A DNA stretch of 64,000 nt from Chionoecetes opilio (Eukaryota > Arthropoda > Malacostraca > Decapoda > Majidae). Both the position numbers and the translations under genes were made by a program. The stretch covers positions 537,315-601,314 of the forward strand of contig JACEEZ010025355.1 of the NCBI GenBank assembly GCA_016584305.1, given 5' to 3'. The first letter of the stretch is position 1; each line of letters begins with the position of its first letter. Below, piece by piece: positions 10,201-18,648 of the stretch. The notes beneath the pieces were generated by a model. The model was not told where the DNA came from. It saw nothing but the letters and a program-made list of their open reading frames with translations, and searched no databases.

Positions 10201-13200
10201 ACCAAGCGCTGGCGCACCGGCTGCAGAATGAAGAATGTAAGGACTGGATCTGGGGTTTTTTTCTACTAATTTGTTATTGTTCAGCTGGTGACATGTTTTG
10301 GTACACAATATTTAGTGTGTTGGGATTCCCAAGGGCCGATTTTTTTTCTTTCTCTCTCTTTCTCTCTTTTTCTTCTTTCCCCCCCTTTCTTCACACCCCG
10401 TGTTCTGCCATAACATGGCTGGCAGACTTGTTATGGTTCCTTGACATGAAGAAAATGATTGCCACTCCACTCCACGTGTTTGGGAAAAAGTGTTTTGTAT
10501 TAAAAAGTTTGTAAATGTAATAGTTTGTCTTGAGTGGACCTTCTTAAATGACCGTGTTATCCTATTAATTCTAATGTTCTACAAGGTTTTCTGTACCTGT
10601 ATGACATATAATTGTCTTCATGCAAAAGCAGAAATAAGTGCATTCTTCATTGGTCTTGAAATGTTCATAAGCTTAACTGTGTCGAAAAAAACCACTTAAT
10701 ATTTCGATACTGTAAGACTAATTGAACAAACAGGAGAAACAAACTGGAAAAGCGTAGATTTAAAAAGGAAATCGGGAGAAACTGGTTCACAAATAGGGTG
10801 GTAAATGATTGGAATGGACTCAGTCATCAGGTAGTTAGTGCGGAGTCAATAGGGAGCTTTAAAAGGAGGCTAGACCATTTAATAGATGGGAATGAAAGGT
10901 GGATGTAGGTAGTGTTAAGTAACAGGAACTACCTCGTGTAGGTCTCACGGCCTCTTGTAGCTTCCTTATTTTCTTATGTTTTTATTTCAGATCAGACCCA
11001 CCTTTTGACCAATCGTGAGAGGAACCAGTTGCTGCGGCAGGACACCCCAAGGGCACGGGAGGAACAGATCCGGGAGGACCATGAGGCTGCCATGGCCCAG
11101 ACCGCCTTTGAGCTCTCCTTGGCCCGCCAGTGAGTACCCAACCAGTGTTCCTCCGGTCATAAGGATGAGGGAGCTTTGCATTAACTAACATTTCCCCTTC
11201 ACGCCCAGAACGTAATTTCCATTGTTATTTGACTACCATAAGACAATTTTAATGAATATAAGCAATATTTTATAGATGTGACCTGTTTACTATCTTTGTC
11301 CTCTAACTAATTTGGTATATTAAATTACGTTTCGTAATTTTATGGCTAACAACAAACAATTTTATATAGCAAAGGAAAGATCTGGGCGTGAAGGGGTAAG
11401 ATTATCAAGATCTATAGACTTTTAAATAGTATTTTACTATTTATTTTATTTTATGTATCATACTATCTTTTAGAATAGATAGTATGTCTATTAATCTTGA
11501 AGATTATGACGTGGTGTGGTGGCATTTTTTGTGAACAAGTCATGTATGGCTAATGGAAATGTCTGAAATGTATGCTTATTTATTCACTTGTAAATACAGA
11601 TATGGAACGCTTTCCATGTCATAAGATGATTTGTGGGAAAGTATTCTCTTTTGAGTGATGAACTGTGTGATTCAAGGAGCTGTGTTGCTGTTGCCTGCCT
11701 GCCTTATGTGCTACTTACAGTCAAGGCTAACTATGATCAAAATACAACTGAAATTAAGAAGAACTGTACTATTCCCTTTTCCTGGCATCAAATATCAGTC
11801 AGTAAGCAGCAAGGGGTCAGGATTTTTTGCCTCATAAAAAAACCCAGACTATATTCAGAATTCTTATAGGTATAAGGCCAGCTTGTGTGACTTAAAGGCA
11901 AAGAATGGTAGATAATAAAATAATATAGATTTTTAGCATCTTTAAATGAGACAATATATGAAAACTGCAGTTCCTGACACTTGATCCATCAGTAAATTCC
12001 TCCCAAACCCAAGTTTTGTAATAAAAGAAAATTGTATGTCTGGGCAAATCCAGATGCATGGTAGTACAATTTAGGAACACTTACAAATGCTCTGTGATTG
12101 TTGCTTTTTCATGTGTGTGTTTGTGTCTTTGGTATACTGTGTGTGTGACTGAAGCCATTGTCACAAAGCTACTTACTCTTTACATTGATGGGACCAACAT
12201 TTTCGTTCTGGTAAGTATTACATGTGCTTGGGAGTTTGATGTGGGATGAGTGATTTGTGCACTGTTACTCAGGGAAGCTCGAGATGCAGACTTGGCAGCC
12301 AATTTGTCACTGCAACTCAATGTAAAGGAGCTGGAGAAAAAGCACCAACAAGAGGAAGAAGACATGATGTATGCACGCAGTATAATGGTCAGTTTGTGAG
12401 TTGGTTTGGAAAATGTTTGCCTGGTAAGCATCAAATCTACATCATCAAATTTAAAATCCCAGTATCCCCCTCCTTCTCCCTGAGTAGTTTAATCTCTTTT
12501 CTCCAAAAAATACACATCCTTCATTTAATCTAACCATCCTGCTGTTACAATCCGTTCCTCTCCCCTTCCCTCACCGTTTCACTCTTTCTCTATAACCCCT
12601 CTTTTTTTTATGCTTTGCCATAGTGCTATATGACCTCTGATGTCGGGCACATTTCCCCCTTTTTTTGGCATTACAATCAATCAATTGTCAGTTAAGCATC
12701 AAATTTAACAAGTCATGGGAGCCTGTTACCATTTTTTTTCATTGATCATAAAATTGTCAATGAATGTGATTAGTATTGTGAATTTTGAAGAATTGTTGCT
12801 TATGTTTCCTTGTATTTTATTGTAGTTTCCCAGCCTTTTTTAAGGGGAGGGGTAGATTAATTGCATGTTCGTTAACCATTTTATGCAATGTCCTTTCATG
12901 ATTTAAGAGTATTGCAAAGTTTAATTTCTATTGCGCTTGCAGGAACGAGAGAAGGATACTGTAAGACAGGTTCGAGAATTGCGCCAGGTGGAGAGAGAGG
13001 CGGCATACCTTGGCATCAACACCGGCAGTGATAATGTGGCTCTGTTATCACGCAAAGAAAGGAGGTAAAGTGTTCAGTTTTCAAAGTGTCCGTTGTATTA
13101 TTAAAGTTTATGAACAATTACTGTTTTATCTATTTCTTTGTGATGTTACTTTTTTTCTCATGTGTGATGATGTCCAAGGGAAAGGGGGTTGGTGTCCTGA

Positions 13201-16200
13201 AGATTCTGCTGCCCAGTCAGTGCTGTCATTATGTAAAGATCCAGTGTACCCCTGCTGCTGCATTCCCCTTCCTGACACTTTATTTAAGAAAAATAAGGAA
13301 GCTACAAGAGGCCGCGAGACTTACACGTGATAGTTCCTGTTACTTAACACTACCCACATCCACCTTTCATCCCCATCCATAAATTATCCAGCCTCCTTTT
13401 AAAGCTCCCTATTGACTCCACACTAACTACCTGACGACTGAGTCCATTCCAATCATTTAAAAGAAAGGAGAAAAGGATATGGGCTGGATATTACTGATCA
13501 CAACTGTTTAGACTCCCTCGTAATGGTGCTTTATTCAACAAGAGAGGCCGTCGTACAAGGCTTTAGGATTTTGCATATCTTAAAAACTTTTTGGCTGCCA
13601 TCTCAAAATGACAGTCAAGTTTCATAGAATGGTGTCCCTACTGAGCACTGTGGAGGCAGACAGTTATTTGTGGGTTAAATAGTATAATGATTGGTTGCCT
13701 CCATCAACCACACTCCTGAAACTTTTCTATGTTTATGGCATCTGTGAGTCTTTGGTCACAGCCAACACCACATAATTTGAATGGCACCTCTCTCTTGACT
13801 TATTCATGCAGGTAAATAACTTTGAAATCAGTTGTTGTACTTATCTCAAAACAAAATGTCATTCAAAGCTGTACGTATCTGGAAACAGAGCATAAGCATC
13901 CTATATAAACTCACCAGCAGACATGCAGGGATAAACTGCAAACTTTTGAAAACTTATATTTTATAGAGAAAGTTTACTGATACAGGTTTTGTACCAACCC
14001 TATGGAGGCGTAAGAAGAGTTCATCAGGCTCAGGGGTTTATGATAATTCACTGTTTCACTTTCTTTATAACCCCTCCCCTTTTTCATGCTTTGCCATAGT
14101 GCCATATGACCTCTGATGCAGGGTTGTTTGATTTAAATCAAGTTGATTTTAATCATTGATTTAAATCAAATTAATTTTTTTTTTAAATCACTGATTTAAA
14201 TCATAACCTTATCATTATTTGAAAACGATAGGGGATAGAAGGAAAATTAAGCAAATGGGCTTTATGAACACCAATTTTATCATTGTAGTATAATTATATC
14301 ATAATGAGACACAATGAGTGGTGCGGGGAATCCACTGTGGCACTTTTAGATACCAAATTGCCATGTGGCTGTTTTCACAGCAGAAATATTTTTTTCTCAA
14401 TTATATATTTTTTTTTGTTGTTGTACTGTACAAAAAGCCACACTACTATAACCAAAAGTTGAATGTGCATGTTACTTTTGTTTATAAAAAGCCAAAGTGA
14501 TATTAACCAAAGTTTAATGTGCATTATGATTAATTAATTATTTATCAAACAAAATATATAATTTTCTTGTTTAACCGCCGAAGTAATTATTACTACAACA
14601 AAAATCCCTTTGAATCCGATTGACTTCCCATTGGGAAGTCAAGTAGCAAGGATTACTGAAAAATTAGGCCGAACAGTATGATATAGCAAAATCAGGCAAT
14701 ATTTTGTGTAGCCGACTCTCATCACAGACAGAATGATGACCTTGCATATGCCAGCTAGGAGGCTATTACCGGAGGTCAAATTAATAACCATTTGGTGTGT
14801 CTTGGGGGGGGGGGGGGTTAAAGCTTGCATGACGGTAAAGACCGCCCACACGATCCCCCCGCCAATAGGAACCACGAATGGGACGGCCAGTCTGGATGTG
14901 TTTTCGCGAGCATCAGTACACCCTGGGCCAGCCTAGACCGGTCTAGGCTGGCCTGGCAAACTTCACAAAAACGCGCTTATAGACCTAGGCCTATTGATGT
15001 GAAAACGTCCATCACAGAAATAGAAAATATGTAAATTCATCTGTATTTCATGTTATATGCATTTTTTATTCACTTTTCCTATCTCTTTAGTTATAAGTAT
15101 GCTAAATAATATCCTTTAGTAGTTAGATTTCATGTAGAACATCTAATTAATAAAAATAAAATAAATCGATTTAAATTAAATAAATCCGATTTAAATTAAA
15201 TTAATCAGATTTTTTTTTTTTTTTTTTTTTTTTAAATAAAAAAAATCAACAACCCTGCTCTGATGTCTGGCACATTTCCCTCTTTTTGGCATTAAATCAA
15301 TCAATCAGGGGTTTATGAGTCATATTTTCTTTTATAGGTGTACTTTTCTTGGACCCTGCATAGACGTGAAATGGTAGGGCAGGGCACGTCAGTCCATGGC
15401 ACGGTCCGCACTCATGCTTTCCCTTGTACTAGCAGGGAGCATAGCGCCAGTCAAGGGGCAACAAGTGAAGGCTCAGCTCCGGCCACGGCCAGCAGCAGTG
15501 GTGTGTCCTCAGACCTGTCAGACCTCAGTGACTTCTGCCTTCAACCCACAAATGACATGGACGAGGAGGAACAGAGAGTCTTACAGGAAGATCAGGATGC
15601 TGTAAGTTTTGTGGTGGTGTTTGCTGTCAATAGATGTATATAGTCTATTTTATTTAATATGGTCAAAATGCCTAGTGGTCACGTCCTGTTATGTAGTGGT
15701 GATGATACGAGTAATCTGTACACACGTTGAACATTGAGTGCACCAATCAGCTGCCCCGTAGAAAAGGGGGGGAAGGCAGGGAGTGTGGCCTACTTGTTCC
15801 ATTTTGACCATATTAAATAAAATAGACTATAATTCATTAGTATCTTACCATTCATAAAAAGATTGACTTGCTTTTCAACTCATGCAAAGCTGTAAATAGC
15901 TAGTATGTGCTTAGCCCATTAGAAAGATGTAGATAATCGATACTGATATGGCTTCTACTTATGTTGGAGAATGAAGAGCTATACTATTGCATTGCACTCA
16001 AAATGTGTACAAGGTTTTGCAATGTTATGATAGTTTTGAGGCAACATGCCCCGCCAATAACACGATAGTCGCCACTGCACTAATGTCGCCAGGCGCCATA
16101 TATTACAAATTTTAGCATCACTACAGATTTGTACGTGCCACTAAAGAGTCATGCACAGTGTGTAGTTTATGTTATGTATGTGTCTTCAGTGGCACGTACA

Positions 16201-18571
16201 AGTCTGTAGTGATGCTAAAATTTATAAGATTTGCCTATAAAATTTGCCTGGCGACATTAGTGCAGTGGCGACTATAGTGTTATTGACGGTAAAGCTGTAA
16301 TTAAAGGTGGAGCTCATGAATTAAAGGTGGAGCTCATGAATTAAAGGTGGAGCTCATGAATTAAAGGGGGAGCTCATGAATTAAAGGTGGAGCTCATGAA
16401 TTAAAGGTGGAGCTCATGAATTAAAGGTGGAGCTCATGAATAAGGGCTCATGAATTAAAGGGGGAGCTCATGAATTAAAGGGGGAGCTCATGAATTAAAG
16501 GTGGAGCTCATGAATTAAAGGTGGAGCTCATGAATTAAAGGTGGAGCTTATGAATTAAAGGGGGAGCTCATGAATTAAAGGTGGAGCTCATGAATTAAAG
16601 GTGGAGCTCATGAATGCTTTAATCCACTTTACTGGGCACAACTTGAGATAGTCCCAGATTTCTAACCAATATTGCACTTCTTAATGAAAGGCTTATTTGT
16701 ATCTTTTATTTCCATCAGAGGTGTTAAGCTATAAAGTAGCTGTATGTTATCATTGTAGATATAGTAATAGATATAAATATTCTTCACCCTAGAAATTTAA
16801 TTGGGATGATCAAGAGGAAACAATTTTTTCCTTAGTTGTATATATCACATTATTTTTCACTTACCCAATATAGCATGGACACGTACCACACTATTAGATT
16901 TTGTCTTAACCCCTTCACGCCCAGATCTTTCCTTGGCTATAAAAAATTGTATGTTGTCGATCCATAAAATTAAGAAAAGTCACTTAACCCTTTCACGCCC
17001 GAAAAGTTTAATAAGTTTTTCCGTCCACTGCGACATCAGTCTGGGGCTCTCTAAGGGGTCCCGCGTAATGCCCCGACTCTGCGGCGAATGTTTTGGTTAT
17101 GTTATCAATTTCAACCACGATTATTTTTTTTTCCTGGCATTATTATATATCGTTGGTTTTGCAAGAGATTATTCTGCCTTATGAAAGACAAAAATAACAA
17201 GAAATGCAAGTAAATAGCGGAGTTTAACGACTTAGAAAAAACATTGAGTAAAGAGAAATAGGAAATAATTACGTTCACCACTTCGTAGCTCGATACTTCT
17301 TGAGTCAACTTTTTATGGTTTATATGCCAATAAAAGCGGATTTTTATGAGGATTCCAACGCTACCATTATAATTTTCATATGGCCAGTAGTTCTTGAGAA
17401 AATGGAGGAAAACTGAAACACATGTTGGAAGATGGATTAGGCTACAAGTATGGCTTAGCCGGCTCGGGACACGTTTTAAAGGGACGGGCAGTCTGCGCTG
17501 ACAGGCTGCCTGCTGAGAGTGAGCTGCAACACGGGCCCTTATTACTTCAAATCCACTCACACGAGAGAGTTGATAATTAGTTTATTTTATAGCCCTAGCT
17601 TGGATCTTTTACGCAGCAAATTTTGACGCGATTCTGATAAATACTTTATTTTTGGCGAATTTTTAAATGTTTTTTGACGCAGTTTGCGTCAAAAGCTCAG
17701 ATGTAGACGGGCCCGTTTTGACGCGATCGCGTCACCGTGCGTGAAAGGGTTAATACACCCAATTAGTTAGTCGACAAGGATACTAAACAGGTCATATCTA
17801 TATCTATAAAATATTGCTTATATTTACTGAAAATTGTCTAATGGTACCCAAATTACAATGGAAATTACGTTCTGGGCCTCAAGGGGTGAAGAGCATATGT
17901 CTGTTGTACCAAGTGCACCGTATGTTTGGCATGCATTTTACACTTTACTAATCACATTGACTTGATATTGGCATGCAACATGTCCAGTTTTGGTGCCTGT
18001 GAGCACAACTGATTTACAGGAGTTAGCTCGGCTACTTCAGGAACAAGACGGCAAGAGGCGGGGAGACCTGCTGCATGAGGACCAGCTGCTGGCCATCGAG
18101 GCGCAGGACCGGGAGCTGGCTAAGGTGCTGCAGGAACAGGTGAGACCCCCCCACCCCCCCCATGCACACACACACACACACACGCACCACACTCAGTCAC
18201 ACACACACACACGGGGGTACTCCGTGGTGTAGGGGAAGCACGCTCGGTTCACAACCGAGAAGTCCCGGGTTCGATCCCCGGGCGGAGCGGAAACATATGG
18301 GTTGTTTCGTTAAAACCCGAACCCCTGTCCACCCAGCAGTGAATGGGTAGCGGGTGTTAGCCGGGGTTTGTGACCTGCTCTCCGGGGTGCTGGTTTCGGC
18401 CAACACCCCATCCACAACTAAGGATGAATGATAAAAAGATGTTGATATGGAGACGGGGCCACACGAGCATTGCTCTGGCCCTGTAAAATACAACTAGATG
18501 AATACACACACACGCCCCCCCATGCACACACACACACACACGCACCACACTCAGTCACACACACACACACA

Positions 18572-18648
<77 letters not shown>

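Noticed and set aside
15338..15435. Exon 6 of CCDC50 starting at the AG at 15337
   Set aside because: That start is out of phase with exon 5 and meets a TAG; the AG at 15435 keeps the frame and has a better pyrimidine tract.
16291..16618. CRISPR-like regular repeats
   Set aside because: Contiguous 20 bp units with no spacers, in a eukaryotic intron; a minisatellite.
17111..17560. 149-codon minus-strand frame inside the nested TTAA element
   Set aside because: No transposase motif or family resemblance; AT-rich composition with chance openness is more likely.
18218..18289. A functional tRNA-Val gene
   Set aside because: It is followed by the same SINE body as two other copies, so it is a SINE head rather than a free tRNA gene.
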